Assembly (NCBI RefSeq): GCF_039538005.1
Contig: NZ_BAABBO010000009.1
Span: 372,001-436,000, forward strand
Direction: 5' to 3'
Origin: Allohahella marinimesophila
GTDB taxonomy: Bacteria; Pseudomonadota; Gammaproteobacteria; Pseudomonadales; Oleiphilaceae
DNA: 64,000 bases
Positions within the stretch are counted from its first letter, which is position 1. Each line of letters begins with the position of its first letter. Below the pieces are notes generated by a model. That model was not told the origin of the DNA. It saw only the letters and a list, made by a program, of their open reading frames with translations, and made no database searches. The translations under genes were made by a program, and so were the position numbers. This document shows, piece after piece, positions 36,728-46,808 of this stretch.

Positions 36728-37621
36728 TTGAAAGCACGACTGCTCTCGGCCGCCCTGAGAAGGCTGCTTGGTCTGATGTCACGATTGTCTTTGCCAGCCT
36801 TGCAGAGAATCGGGAGGCTGGCGGGGCGGTTCGCCGTGGTCTGGCAGACAGAAGCGCTCAGGATAACGCGTATCAATATAGACGCCTGCTATCCTCGTCT
36901 CAGTCGACCCCAGCGCGAACAGCTAGTGATGCAGAGCATGCAGAATACCGGGATGGTGGCGGCCGAGATGGCAGCGATCTGGGAGTGGCCAACGGAGCGG
37001 GTGCTGCAGCTGATTCAGCATGTGGAGGGGCTCAATCACATCGAAGAGGCGAAGCAGTCCGGGCGTGGCTTGATTGTTCTGGTTCCGCACCTTGGCAACT
37101 GGGAGCTGAGTGGCTTGTTTCTCGCGCATCATTTCACGATCCGCTCGCTGTATCTGCAGCCGAAATTGCCAGGAATGGATGAATATATGCGTAGCGTTCG
37201 CGAGCGTAATGGCTCGACGCTGGTGCCCGCTGGCAAGCGAGGGGTCATGAGTCTGTTCACCAGTCTGCGTGAAGGCGGCGTCACCGGCATTCTTCCCGAC
37301 CAGTCCCCTGAGCGCAGTGGCGGTATCTTCGTGCCCTTTTTTGGCCAGCACACTCATACGATGAAGCTGGTGCCTCGTCTGATCGACAAGACGGGTGCCC
37401 GGGTATTGATGATGACCAGCCTGAGGAATCGCAATGGAGGCTTCGACGTTCATGTGCAGAAGCCGCTGGACGCCATCTATTCCAGCGATCTGCATGAGTC
37501 AGCGGCAGCGATGAACGCCAGTATGGAGGCACTCATCACACTGGCGCCTGAGCAATATCAATGGGAGTACAAGCGTTTCAAACATCTGCCGGACAAGGCC
37601 CGGCACATGTATCGAGTCTAG
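36728..37621 (+). CDS. Lysophospholipid/lipid A acyltransferase (LpxL/HtrB-like)
   Basis: Probably transfers a secondary acyl chain to lipid A or a related lipid at the inner membrane. The 297-aa protein has the catalytic HX4E motif HLGNWE at 121-126, then GITGILPDQSP-type sequence (VTGILPDQSPE) and VPFFGQ, all typical of the LpxL/LpxM family. The start is TTG 36728, 9 bases after AGGA. A two-codon frame ATG-ATT-TGA overlaps it. It is not clustered with other lipid A genes. LpxL versus LpxM cannot be decided. Confidence 0.88.
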   Translation: MKARLLSAALRRLLGLMSRLSLPALQRIGRLAGRFAVVWQTEALRITRINIDACYPRLSRPQREQLVMQSMQNTGMVAAEMAAIWEWPTERVLQLIQHVEGLNHIEEAKQSGRGLIVLVPHLGNWELSGLFLAHHFTIRSLYLQPKLPGMDEYMRSVRERNGSTLVPAGKRGVMSLFTSLREGGVTGILPDQSPERSGGIFVPFFGQHTHTMKLVPRLIDKTGARVLMMTSLRNRNGGFDVHVQKPLDAIYSSDLHESAAAMNASMEALITLAPEQYQWEYKRFKHLPDKARHMYRV

Positions 37622-37650
37622 CCGTACGGGACACTAGTGTGCGCCGAAGC

Positions 37651-39393
37651 TCAATTTTCGCTTCGGGTCAGCAAGCGTTCAGCCAGGTTGCCCGTAGTGC
37701 CTACCGTGGACAGGCCCGAGCGGCTGCCGATGTTGATTCTCACCAGATCAGGCAGGCTCTCCGGATTGTCTGGCTGACCCACATACTGAATCAGGGCGAA
37801 ATCCTGTTCGATGACACTGATGGCTCGCACCTGCGTTTCGCCGGGAAGGCCTGACGAGAACTCAACGATCGGCGCGCCGCTTGTGAGATCGAACTGGGTG
37901 AGCTGCGAGGCGTTGAAAAATCGGCCCTCGGTGGCGGTGTCGATATAGGCTGGCTCGGTCGTGACAACAGTTTCACCATCAACCAGTGTCTCGGTCGTAG
38001 TACTGAAACCCTGAAGCAACACCGGCAGATATGTCAGGCCATCCTCTCGATAATGATCGAAGAACAGCCAGTTCGCGTTTTCGAAACAGCCCGCTTCAGG
38101 TGTTGGTGGGGTGCACAGTGGCACCGTGAGTGAATCCTGTGGGATCACCACAGCAATTGGGGGCGACTCGAAGCTGGCGAACACGACATCAGTACCAGCG
38201 AGAAAGGCATTTTCAGCGGCTAGGCCGGACGTGATCGGGGTCACGTCCATCGTTTCCGGCGTGACTCTTAGCAGCTCACCGGCCTGGGTGACTGTCCACA
38301 GAAAGTCTCTGCTGGCCTGCAGGGACGGCCGAATGACCCCATAGCTACTGAGATCAGCCACCACTTCGACCTGTTGTTCAGCAAGTCTGACGACTTTGAG
38401 CACCGCGCCGTCCAGGAAGAACAGATTAGTCCCCCGAAGAAGCTGAACGCGATTGTCCAGTGAGGGCACGGTCAGTGTCGTGAGCACGACAGGCGCGACA
38501 GCAGGGTCGACATAGGCGGCCGGCGGGAGCTGATACAGCGTTCCGGCAAAAGACAGAAGTATGTCTTCGCCGTAAGCGATCTCACTACCGACGAGCGAAC
38601 CGAGCTCGAGTGCAGGATCAACTGCGACGGACCTGACCACAGCGCCAGCCTTGTCACGAAGTTCGAGCGTGCCTTCGATTTTCATGAAGTAGCCCAGAAT
38701 GCTGCCATCGAGTGCCGTCAGCGGCTTGCCGAAAAACTCCATGGCCGTAGCGGCCTCAGGCAGGTTCAGGGGGCCCGCTGTGAGGGGGAGTCTGACGAAG
38801 GCTGCCGTACCCGCAGCACATTCTTCTGGCGTACCGTAGCGGACGATCAGGGTGCTGTCGGCGAAGCCGAGACCATCGGTGAGGAGTCGGCGATCCATCA
38901 CTGCCCCGTTCGTGCCGCAGGCAGGTTCGCTGAAACTTGTCAGCTGTTTCAATTCGGTGGTGGTCGGGTCGCCCAGGAAGAAACGGTTGTTTTCTTCAAT
39001 GAGCACATAGCTCTGGGTAAACCTGCCATTGCCCAGCGGAATCAGCGGAGCAAAGGCTTCAGCGGGCTGACCAGCACTCTGACGAAGTACACTCAACTGA
39101 CGCACATCCACACTGTAGGTTTGCGTTAGCGGATCAGGTTCGTTTGGCAGGCGAGTGGCCTCGAAGAAGAGCCGGTTGATAATCGGATAGTTCGCCTGCG
39201 GTGTCACGATGACTACGGGTGGCTGCGGCTCAGGTTCCGGCGGCGGCGGACGCCGCTTCTTTTCGTCTTCCAGACCAAGTTCCTCGCAGCCCTGCAACAA
39301 CAGAAAGCCGGCAAGCAGTCCGATGGTCACCATGACAGGCTTGAACCTGGTGAAGAAAGTTTTTGGTAGAGCCGGATCGTAGGCCAATTGCAT
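37651..39393 (-). CDS. Predicted lipoprotein of unknown function with Pro-rich linker
   Basis: I do not recognise the family. From ATG 39393 (GGAAG 10 bases upstream) the protein is 580 aa with a long basic n-region, a hydrophobic core and the lipobox LLQGC (lipidated Cys36). This points to outer-membrane or periplasmic anchoring. After an acidic/basic patch comes a Pro-rich spacer (about 46-62), then a roughly 500-aa Val/Leu/Thr/Asp-rich globular part with recurring short beta-type segments, suggestive of a repeated-strand fold such as a propeller (inference). An in-frame TTG at 39435 is the alternative start. It lies downstream of trkH by about 145 bp. Confidence 0.75.
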   Translation of the reverse strand: MQLAYDPALPKTFFTRFKPVMVTIGLLAGFLLLQGCEELGLEDEKKRRPPPPEPEPQPPVVIVTPQANYPIINRLFFEATRLPNEPDPLTQTYSVDVRQLSVLRQSAGQPAEAFAPLIPLGNGRFTQSYVLIEENNRFFLGDPTTTELKQLTSFSEPACGTNGAVMDRRLLTDGLGFADSTLIVRYGTPEECAAGTAAFVRLPLTAGPLNLPEAATAMEFFGKPLTALDGSILGYFMKIEGTLELRDKAGAVVRSVAVDPALELGSLVGSEIAYGEDILLSFAGTLYQLPPAAYVDPAVAPVVLTTLTVPSLDNRVQLLRGTNLFFLDGAVLKVVRLAEQQVEVVADLSSYGVIRPSLQASRDFLWTVTQAGELLRVTPETMDVTPITSGLAAENAFLAGTDVVFASFESPPIAVVIPQDSLTVPLCTPPTPEAGCFENANWLFFDHYREDGLTYLPVLLQGFSTTTETLVDGETVVTTEPAYIDTATEGRFFNASQLTQFDLTSGAPIVEFSSGLPGETQVRAISVIEQDFALIQYVGQPDNPESLPDLVRINIGSRSGLSTVGTTGNLAERLLTRSEN

Positions 39394-39538
39394 AAACGTC
39401 TTGCTTCCGAATTTGAACGAGTGATTCACCCGCAAAGATTAAAACATTTCGTAACATGATTACGCGAACCAGTGCCAAAGCCGGGAAGCTGCTGACGTGG
39501 ATCGTGCGCCAGCGATGACTTTTTGTGGACTGAACGCG

Positions 39539-40987
39539 TTAACGTCGCCAGAAGGCGGGGGTGAATAATATCAGAAGTGTGAAGACTTCGAGTCGTCCAA
39601 GCAGCATGCCGAAGCATAGCGTCCATTTCGCCACGGCATTGATATCGCCATAGTGGAAGGCCACATCGCCCAGCCCCGGACCGAGATTGTTGATGGCGGC
39701 GCCGACGGCCGACCAGGCTGTTACCAGATCCAACCCAGTCGCTAGTAAAATCATCTGCATGACGATGAAGGAGAGCATGTAGACAGCAATGAAGCCCCAG
39801 ACTGCTTCAAGAATTCGGTCAGACACTGGACGCTTGCCAAGCTTTACCCGGAATACGGCGGAGGGATGTACCAGCCTCTTGATCTCACGGGCCCCCTGCT
39901 TGTACACCAACAATACCCGCATGACCTTCATGCCCCCGGCTGTCGACCCGGCGCAGCCTCCAACGAAGGCGACGACAAACAGGAGGAAGGGCAGAATCAG
40001 GGGCCAGTGAGCGAAGTCGGCGACGCCGAAGCCAGTCGTGGTCGCGATACTGACTACCTGGAACAGACCGTGAATGACACCCTTGCCGAAGGAATAGGTG
40101 TCGGTCCAGATCAGCACGGCGATAGTAATCAGGGATACCGCTAGCAGCAGCTTGAAATAGAACTTGAATTCGGCATCGCGCAGGTAGATGCGAATCGAAC
40201 GTTCGCGCCAGGCAAAGAAGTGCAGCGCAAAATTGATCGAACTGGCGAACATGAAGAAAATGCAGATGAGTTCGATGACGGGATTATCGAAGTAGCCTAT
40301 CGAAGCATCATGGGTTGAGAATCCACCGATCGCAATGGTCGCAAAACTGTGGCCGATGGCATCAAATACGTTCATGCCCGCAAAGTAGTAGGCGACAGCG
40401 CAGACGACAGTCATCGCGAGGTAGATGTACCACAAGGCCTTGGCGGTTTCGGTAATACGCGGGGTGAGTTTGTTATCCTTGACCGGGCCGGGGGTTTCCG
40501 CACGATAGAGCTGCATGCCACCAACACCAAGCATTGGCAGTATCGCTACCGCCAGCACGATGATGCCCATCCCACCGAACCACTGAAGCTGCTGTCGGTA
40601 CCATCGCACGGATTCAGGCAGTTCATCGATATTGGTCAGTACCGTGGCCCCGGTGGTGGTCAGGCCAGAGACCGATTCAAACACAGAATCGGTAAAGCTC
40701 ATGTCGATGGCCGCGTTGAAGTAGAAGGGCGCGGAACCGGAAATTCCGAGCAGAACCCAGAACAGTACGGTGATCAGGAAGCCATCGCGGACCCTGAGTT
40801 CGGAGCGATAATTCCTGGTGGGAAACCATATCAGTAAGCCAAGCGCGAACAGCAGTGCCATCGCATTGCGAAACGGTACGACCTGCCCATCCGCATAGAT
40901 AACCGACACGATGATGGACGGCAGCAGCGTAAGGCTGAATAGCATCAGCAGTACGCCCAATATTCTAGCTATTGCCTGGTAATGCAA
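39539..40987 (-). CDS. trkH: Trk potassium uptake system membrane subunit TrkH
   Basis: The K+-translocating subunit. The 482-aa protein has many membrane helices and the four pore-loop repeats seen as SGLTTTGATV, AIGGFSTHDASIGYF, STTTGFG-like (IATTTGFGVADF) and a fourth around AINNLGPGLG. GGCAGSTAGGMKVMR is typical of TrkH. It follows trkA by 41 bp, so the two partners are co-transcribed. Confidence 0.95.
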   Translation of the reverse strand: MHYQAIARILGVLLMLFSLTLLPSIIVSVIYADGQVVPFRNAMALLFALGLLIWFPTRNYRSELRVRDGFLITVLFWVLLGISGSAPFYFNAAIDMSFTDSVFESVSGLTTTGATVLTNIDELPESVRWYRQQLQWFGGMGIIVLAVAILPMLGVGGMQLYRAETPGPVKDNKLTPRITETAKALWYIYLAMTVVCAVAYYFAGMNVFDAIGHSFATIAIGGFSTHDASIGYFDNPVIELICIFFMFASSINFALHFFAWRERSIRIYLRDAEFKFYFKLLLAVSLITIAVLIWTDTYSFGKGVIHGLFQVVSIATTTGFGVADFAHWPLILPFLLFVVAFVGGCAGSTAGGMKVMRVLLVYKQGAREIKRLVHPSAVFRVKLGKRPVSDRILEAVWGFIAVYMLSFIVMQMILLATGLDLVTAWSAVGAAINNLGPGLGDVAFHYGDINAVAKWTLCFGMLLGRLEVFTLLILFTPAFWRR

Positions 40988-41028
40988 AGCGATCCCGGTC
41001 CTTATTGTCAGTCGTACGAGCAGAAAAT

Positions 41029-42402
41029 CTAGAAGAAGGTGAGCCCTACCTGGAACAGTCGTTCGACCTCACGGATCTTGCGTTTGTCCAGCAGGAAGAC
41101 GATGGCATGATCATCGGGTTCAATGCGAATGTGGTCATGCGCAATCAGTACTTCACTGCGCCGCATGATCGCACTGATAGTGGCGCCCTCCGGCAGATTC
41201 AGCTCATCGATACGTTTGCCGACGACTTTCGACGACCGGTGGTCACCATGCGCGATGACTTCGATGGCCTCGGCCGCGCCACGACGAAGTGAGTGCGCAG
41301 CCACGATATCACCTCGGCGAACATGAGACAGCAGACTGCCAATCGTGGTCTGCTGCGGCGAAATGGCAATGTCGATTTCGCCACCCTGTATGAGGTCGAC
41401 GTAATCCGGATTATTGATCAGCGTCATGACTTTGCGGACACCGAGTCGCTTGGCCAGCATGCTGGCCATGATGTTGGCCTCATCGTCGTTGGTCAGCGCA
41501 CAGAAGACATCGGTATCCTCGATATTCTCTTCCAGCAGCAGATCCTTGTTTGCCGCGTTACCGTGCAGCACGATCGTGTTGTCGAGCTCCTCTGAAAGGA
41601 ACAGGCAGCGCTTGTGATTCTGTTCGATCAGCTTGACGTTATAACGGCCCTCCAGCATCTGCGCCAGTCGGGCACCGATGTTGCCGCCACCGGCGATCAT
41701 GATTCGCTTGTAACTGCGGTCGGTTGGCTGCAGCTCTTTCATGACCATTTGAATGTGGTCACGTGCGGCGATGTAGAACACCTCATCTCCCGGCTCCACG
41801 ATGGTGTCCCCGACGGGAATGAGGCCCCGCCCCTTGCGATAGATGGCCGCTACCCGGGTATCGATGTGCGGAAGATGTTTCCGTAGATAGGAAATTTCAT
41901 GACCGACAAGCGGTGCTCCGGGAACGGCCTTGATGCCGACCAGGCGAATCTTGCCGTTCGAAAAGTCGAGCACCTGCAGTGCGCCGGGGTTATCGATAAG
42001 GCGACTGATATGCTGGGTGACGACGAGCTCCGGACTGATGAGTACGTCGATCGGGAAGGCTTCCAGGCCAAACAGCTCCTTACTGGACAGGTAGGACGCT
42101 GCCCGTACCCTGCTGATCTTGGTGGGAGTCTTGAACAGTGTGTGCGCCACCTGACAGGCCACCATGTTGATCTCATCGCTATTGGTGACGGCAATGAGCA
42201 TATCAGCATCGTCAGCGCCGGCCTGCTTCAACACATTGGGATACGAACCAGAACCTTTGACTGTGCGAATATCCAGCGTGTCCTGGAGTGTTCTGAGGCG
42301 GCTCTCGTCGAGATCGACTACGGTGATGTCGTTGGCTTCACTCGCCAGATTGTCCGCCAGACTTCCGCCGACCTGACCAGCACCGAGGATGATGATTTTC
42401 AT
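41029..42402 (-). CDS. trkA: Trk potassium uptake system NAD-binding subunit TrkA
   Basis: The cytoplasmic regulatory ring of the Trk channel. The 457-aa protein has two RCK repeats, each starting with a Rossmann motif: IILGAGQVGGSLA (residues 3-15) and IMIAGGGNIGARLA (about 234-247). TrkA-C domains follow each. It is in the def-fmt-rsmB-trkA-trkH run. Confidence 0.96.
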   Translation of the reverse strand: MKIIILGAGQVGGSLADNLASEANDITVVDLDESRLRTLQDTLDIRTVKGSGSYPNVLKQAGADDADMLIAVTNSDEINMVACQVAHTLFKTPTKISRVRAASYLSSKELFGLEAFPIDVLISPELVVTQHISRLIDNPGALQVLDFSNGKIRLVGIKAVPGAPLVGHEISYLRKHLPHIDTRVAAIYRKGRGLIPVGDTIVEPGDEVFYIAARDHIQMVMKELQPTDRSYKRIMIAGGGNIGARLAQMLEGRYNVKLIEQNHKRCLFLSEELDNTIVLHGNAANKDLLLEENIEDTDVFCALTNDDEANIMASMLAKRLGVRKVMTLINNPDYVDLIQGGEIDIAISPQQTTIGSLLSHVRRGDIVAAHSLRRGAAEAIEVIAHGDHRSSKVVGKRIDELNLPEGATISAIMRRSEVLIAHDHIRIEPDDHAIVFLLDKRKIREVERLFQVGLTFF

Positions 42403-42458
42403 GGGCTATAAGCGCCGTCTTGATTCATTAATGGATTGTTAACATACGAGACGGACAA

Positions 42459-43910
42459 CTATATACGATGTATCACCGAATAGAAGAATCCATCGTGACC
42501 GTTTTCTGCCGCAAATAGCTGCAAGCCGTGGGCAGTCATCGCGCATGCCGACACTGTAGCGAAGTCGGCATGCGGGGCAAAGTCTGTGCCGAGGCGCGAG
42601 GGAGAAACGCTTGTGAGCTCAGTCTGTGTCGCGAGCAGGCGGGCAATCGCCTGCTCGTTCTCGGCCATCAGTATCGAACAGGTGGCGTAAACGAGAATAC
42701 CGTCTGGAGCGAGACACGCTGTCAGCTGCTGCAGCAAGGCAGTCTGTTGATCGACCAGAATCGCGATATCGTCAGGGCGTCTGAGCTGCTTGATGTCGGG
42801 ATGACGCCTGATAACACCAGTGCCTGAACAGGGCGCATCCACAAGAATGCCGTCAAACGCTTCGCTGCTTCGCCATACCGGAAGCTCTGCGGCATCGGCG
42901 GCCTGCACGCGGAGCTTGAGCCTGTCGGGTTCGGCCGCTGCAAGGCGAGCGAGTCCCAGCCTCTCGAAGGTGCGCTCTACCCGTTCCAGGCGTTGTCGAC
43001 TGATGTCCAGTGCTATCATCTCAACGGCATAGCCCTCGCTCAGCAGGGCCTCTATGACAGCGCAGGTCTTGCCTCCGGGTGCCGAGCAGGCATCGAGCAG
43101 ACGCAAAGGCTGGTTCTTTTTCGAGCGCTTCTGCATCAAGGCGGAGACAAACAGTCCGGCACACAATTGTGCCGCTTCGTCCTGCACACTGACCTGCCCC
43201 TCGTCGAAGCCAGGTAGCTTGTCCACAGCACAGGCCTGGGCCAATTGAATACCGTATTGAACAGAGGCCAGCCGTTTCGCCGGCATCTCTGCAACAGCGA
43301 GCCGGGCGATATAGTCTTCGACAGTGCCCTGGAGCGCGTTGACGCGGAGTGACATCGGTGCCTGAACATTCGAAGCAGAAGCGGCGAGCTGCCATTCGCC
43401 GGGCCAGTCCTGTCTGAGCTGACGCAGTAGCCAGTCCGGAAGCTCATAACGGGCCGTCGGTGGCAGATGCTGATGTACGGCCTGACCCGAAGACTTGCTG
43501 TCGGCTTCGTCGCGAAGCGCGCTGCGTAGTACGCCGTTTACCACTTTCACGGCCCAGTCCTTGCGCAGTGCGCGACACAGTTCTACGGTCTCATTCACAC
43601 AGGCCCTGGCGGGCTTGTCGAGATGGATCAGTTGGAACAGGCCAAGTAGCAGCACGATTTCGACATCGCGATCCTTACTTCGGAAGGGCTTGCTCAGGTA
43701 CTGGCTCAGACGGTATTGAAGGCTTTCGTAATGGCGTAGAGTGCCGTAGACCAGTGCCTTGACCAAAGCGGTATGGGTAGTGGGACCGTGTTCATCGGTG
43801 TTGCCTGCAGGCATGGCGGACGCCAGTGATTCCTGCCCGACGATCACTGCTTGAAGTATGCCCAGGGCCGCAAGCCGCGGGTTGGATGAGGCGGGCTTGC
43901 CAGTGGCCAT
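42459..43910 (-). CDS. rsmB: 16S rRNA (cytosine967-C5)-methyltransferase RsmB
   Basis: Methylates C967 of 16S rRNA. The 483-aa protein has an N-terminal NusB-like RNA-binding domain, the SAM motif DACSAPGGKT, the catalytic VDAPCSGTGVIRRHPDIK with the Pro-Cys pair, and YATCSI. Its start overlaps the fmt stop by one base, so translation is probably coupled. Confidence 0.96.
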   Translation of the reverse strand: MATGKPASSNPRLAALGILQAVIVGQESLASAMPAGNTDEHGPTTHTALVKALVYGTLRHYESLQYRLSQYLSKPFRSKDRDVEIVLLLGLFQLIHLDKPARACVNETVELCRALRKDWAVKVVNGVLRSALRDEADSKSSGQAVHQHLPPTARYELPDWLLRQLRQDWPGEWQLAASASNVQAPMSLRVNALQGTVEDYIARLAVAEMPAKRLASVQYGIQLAQACAVDKLPGFDEGQVSVQDEAAQLCAGLFVSALMQKRSKKNQPLRLLDACSAPGGKTCAVIEALLSEGYAVEMIALDISRQRLERVERTFERLGLARLAAAEPDRLKLRVQAADAAELPVWRSSEAFDGILVDAPCSGTGVIRRHPDIKQLRRPDDIAILVDQQTALLQQLTACLAPDGILVYATCSILMAENEQAIARLLATQTELTSVSPSRLGTDFAPHADFATVSACAMTAHGLQLFAAENGHDGFFYSVIHRI

Positions 43911-44908
43911 CAGGCAGCGTCTGCAGCTGGCGTCTCGAGCACAGTACCTTCGCGCAAGAAGGGCTTCTGGGAGTTCATGAAGTCCTTTGCACTCACCGGC
44001 TTGGCGCCTGCCAGCTGAATTTTTGTCAGGCCGAGCAGGCTCTTCTCACGGCAGAGTACAATGATGGCGTGACCGTTAAAGCCAATGACGGTGCCTGGCT
44101 GGGCACCAGCCGGGATGGTCAGGGAACCGAGTCCACCCTCGCCAATGATTTCAGCGCCCAATACGCGAATGCGCTCATCACCATCACAACACCAGGCCAT
44201 GGGTGAGGGATGGAGCGCACGTATCTTTCGTTCAATTACAGTGGCGCTTCTGGTCCAGTCGATTCTGGCTTCCTGCTTGGTCAACTTGTGCGCATAAGTC
44301 GCCTGGGCGTTTTCCTGCACGACCGGTCTGGCTTCGCCAGTCAATAGCATCGGCAGGTTCTCGACCAGCAGTTCGGCGCCCAAGGTGGCCAGACGGTCAT
44401 GCAGACTGTCTGCAGTTTCAGTCTTGGCAAGATCGTATTGAATAGTCGCCAGCATCGGACCGGTATCCAGACCTGCTTCCATCTGCATGAGGGTGACTCC
44501 GGAGGTCCGGTCACCAGCTTCTATGGCACGCTGCAAGGGGGCCGCACCGCGCCAGCGAGGCAGCAGCGAGGCATGAATGTTGACACAGCCATGCTTAGGG
44601 ATGTCGAGAACAAGCTGTGGCAGCAACAGGCCGTAGGCCGCGACGACCATAAGCGTGGGCTTGTAGGCGCGAAGGGTCTCGATACTCTCTGGACTGCGGA
44701 AATTCTCAGGCTGCTCCACCGGGATATCATGGGTCAGCGCGAGCTGTTTCACCGCACTGGCCTGCAGTTTCTGGCCGCGTCTGGCAGGACGGTCAGGTTG
44801 TGTGTAAACCGCCACGACATTGCAGCCGTTATCGATCAGGGCCTTGAGGCTGGCTGCTGCAAACTCGGGTGTACCGGCAAAGACGACGGGTGCTCGGGAT
44901 GAAGTCAA
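43910..44908 (-). CDS. fmt: Methionyl-tRNA formyltransferase
   Basis: Formylates initiator Met-tRNA with 10-formyl-THF. The 332-aa protein begins with VVFAGTPEFAAASL. It carries the catalytic HASLLPRWRGAAP segment and the C-terminal Fmt domain. It starts with TTG, which overlaps the def stop by four bases (TTGA), a tight coupling with the deformylase that reverses its modification on nascent proteins. Confidence 0.96.
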   Translation of the reverse strand: MTSSRAPVVFAGTPEFAAASLKALIDNGCNVVAVYTQPDRPARRGQKLQASAVKQLALTHDIPVEQPENFRSPESIETLRAYKPTLMVVAAYGLLLPQLVLDIPKHGCVNIHASLLPRWRGAAPLQRAIEAGDRTSGVTLMQMEAGLDTGPMLATIQYDLAKTETADSLHDRLATLGAELLVENLPMLLTGEARPVVQENAQATYAHKLTKQEARIDWTRSATVIERKIRALHPSPMAWCCDGDERIRVLGAEIIGEGGLGSLTIPAGAQPGTVIGFNGHAIIVLCREKSLLGLTKIQLAGAKPVSAKDFMNSQKPFLREGTVLETPAADAA

Positions 44909-45411
44909 GCTTGCAACTTATGCTGTTTTTCCAGCTTCTTGCGTATTCGGGAACGCTTTACGGTACTCAGATAGTCGACGAAGAGCTTGCCGTCGAGATG
45001 ATCCAGCTCATGCTGGATGCAGACTGCGAGCAGGCCTCTGGCTTCGAGTTCATATGGCTTGCCGTATTCGTCGCAGGCCTTGAGCAGAACATGGTCTATG
45101 CGCGTCACACCCTCATAGAATCCAGGTACCGACAGACAGCCTTCCTGCATTTCTTCAGGCTCGCCCTCAAGCACCGTATACGACGGGTTGATCAGCACGA
45201 GGGGTTGCGAGTGATCTTCGGACACATCGATCACGACGACTCGCTGATGGACATTGACCTGGGTCGCAGCCAGCCCGATACCCGGCGCTTCGTACATGGT
45301 GTCGAACATGTCCGCGACGAGCTTTTGCAATTTTTCGTCGAATTCGATGACCGGTTTGGCGATGGTTCTCAGCCGCGGGTCAGGGAACTCCAAAATCTCT
45401 AACTGGCTCAT
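44905..45411 (-). CDS. def: Peptide deformylase
   Basis: Removes the formyl group from nascent proteins. The 168-aa protein has all three metal-enzyme motifs: GIGLAATQ, EGCLSVPG and HELDH. It is the first gene of the def-fmt-rsmB-trkA-trkH run and divergent from the LysM gene at 45641. Confidence 0.97.
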   Translation of the reverse strand: MSQLEILEFPDPRLRTIAKPVIEFDEKLQKLVADMFDTMYEAPGIGLAATQVNVHQRVVVIDVSEDHSQPLVLINPSYTVLEGEPEEMQEGCLSVPGFYEGVTRIDHVLLKACDEYGKPYELEARGLLAVCIQHELDHLDGKLFVDYLSTVKRSRIRKKLEKQHKLQA

Positions 45412-45640
45412 TCTGAAAGTGTTCCGTAGCTCAATAGTTGAACAGTTAACAAATTCTGCTTTTCCACAGGGTGCAAACTAACATAATTACGAACGCCTGC
45501 TAGTATTAGCAAACGAGCTCTAAAAAGACTCCGTGCGCCCTGTGCAGGCAATAGCCTATTATCGCTCAGCGCCGCGGCATCTACAAATTACAGTCCCGGC
45601 AAGCTGCAGTTTGCCGGCTCTCACGGCAAAAGGTAGACCG

Positions 45641-46708
45641 ATGATGCGATCCGTATGGCGACCTGGTAAGCAGATGTTCAAGCGCCTTCTCGTCAGTGCC
45701 ATGGTAGTTGCACCACTGTTATGGCAGGCAGTGTCTGCCGAGCCACGGTTGCGCGATAACCATCCTGAACAGTACACCGTAGTCAAAGGTGACACGCTGT
45801 GGGGCATTTCCTCACGTTTCCTGCAGAATCCCTGGTACTGGCCCGAGATCTGGTACGTCAATCCTCAGATCAACGATCCTCACCTTATCTACCCTGGCGA
45901 TGAACTGTCGCTGGTGTATGTGGAAGGTCAGCCGCGCGTAACCGTGGCACGTCGTGGAGAAGCTGGCAATACCCTGAAGCTGTCGCCAAAGATTCGTGCC
46001 ACGCCTATGGCCAGTGCCATTCCAGCCATTCCGCTGGAAGCCATTGCGCCCTTCCTGAGTTCGAACAGAATTACCACCGAAGAAGAACTCGAAGCCGCAC
46101 CCTATGTACTGCTTGGCAAGCGCGGCAATCTCATCGTTGGTTCTGGTGACAGTGTTTACGCACGAGGCGATACCGCACTCGACGAGAGCTATGGCGTGTT
46201 CAGGCGCGGCCAGGTCTACATTGATCCTGAAACGAAGGAAATGCTGGGCATAGAGGCGCGCTCGATCGCTGCTGGCCGTATCAGCGAAAAACAGGGCGAT
46301 GTCTCGACCGTCAATATCCAGCGTTCGTCCGAGGAAATCCGACAGGGTGACCGTCTGTTGCAGGAAGATGCACGCGATATCACGGCAACCTATTATCCGA
46401 GCAATCCAGATGGCGGCGTCGACGGGACCATCGTAGCTGTACTCGATGGCGTTACGCAGATCGGCCAGTATGACGTAGTGGTCCTCAACCGTGGTGAGCG
46501 CGAGGGTATCAAGAACGGCAACGTACTGGCAGTGTATAAGCGTGGTGAGCAGGTTCGTGATCCGTACACCAAGGAAGTCATTCAGTTGCCACCTGCCAGA
46601 GCAGGTATGCTGATGGTATTCCGGGTATTCGACAAGATGAGTTACGGCCTGATACTGAGCGCCGAGCAGCCGTTGTCGACACTGGACAAGGTGCGTAATC
46701 CCGAGTAA
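45641..46708 (+). CDS. Secreted LysM-domain protein
   Basis: A periplasmic peptidoglycan-binding protein of unclear precise function, found at this position (before dprA) in many gammaproteobacteria. It is 355 aa from ATG 45641 (AAAGG upstream). An in-frame GTG at 45533 would add 36 residues before the signal peptide. Signal sequence 1-33 ends in QAVSA. One LysM domain follows (about 44-93: YTVVKGDTLWGISSRFL to IYPGDELSL), then a roughly 250-aa conserved C-terminal part with no recognised enzyme motif. Confidence 0.87.
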   Translation: MMRSVWRPGKQMFKRLLVSAMVVAPLLWQAVSAEPRLRDNHPEQYTVVKGDTLWGISSRFLQNPWYWPEIWYVNPQINDPHLIYPGDELSLVYVEGQPRVTVARRGEAGNTLKLSPKIRATPMASAIPAIPLEAIAPFLSSNRITTEEELEAAPYVLLGKRGNLIVGSGDSVYARGDTALDESYGVFRRGQVYIDPETKEMLGIEARSIAAGRISEKQGDVSTVNIQRSSEEIRQGDRLLQEDARDITATYYPSNPDGGVDGTIVAVLDGVTQIGQYDVVVLNRGEREGIKNGNVLAVYKRGEQVRDPYTKEVIQLPPARAGMLMVFRVFDKMSYGLILSAEQPLSTLDKVRNPE

Positions 46709-46808
46709 GCGCCCTTGTCCGGCCGCGGGCCGGGCACTCCAGATCTCACCCGGCTAGGCTGGGGCAGCACATTGCTGTAAACTTGACCACTTCGATTGAC
46801 GTTCAAGG

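Noticed and set aside
37644..37666. CCGAAGC/GCTTCGG hairpin between the acyltransferase and lipoprotein genes as a terminator
   Set aside because: It overlaps the lipoprotein stop codon, has a 9-base loop, and no T run follows on either strand.
46719..46733. CCGGCC/GGCCGG hairpin after the LysM gene as a terminator
   Set aside because: Short GC stem without a T tract; dprA follows closely in the same direction.
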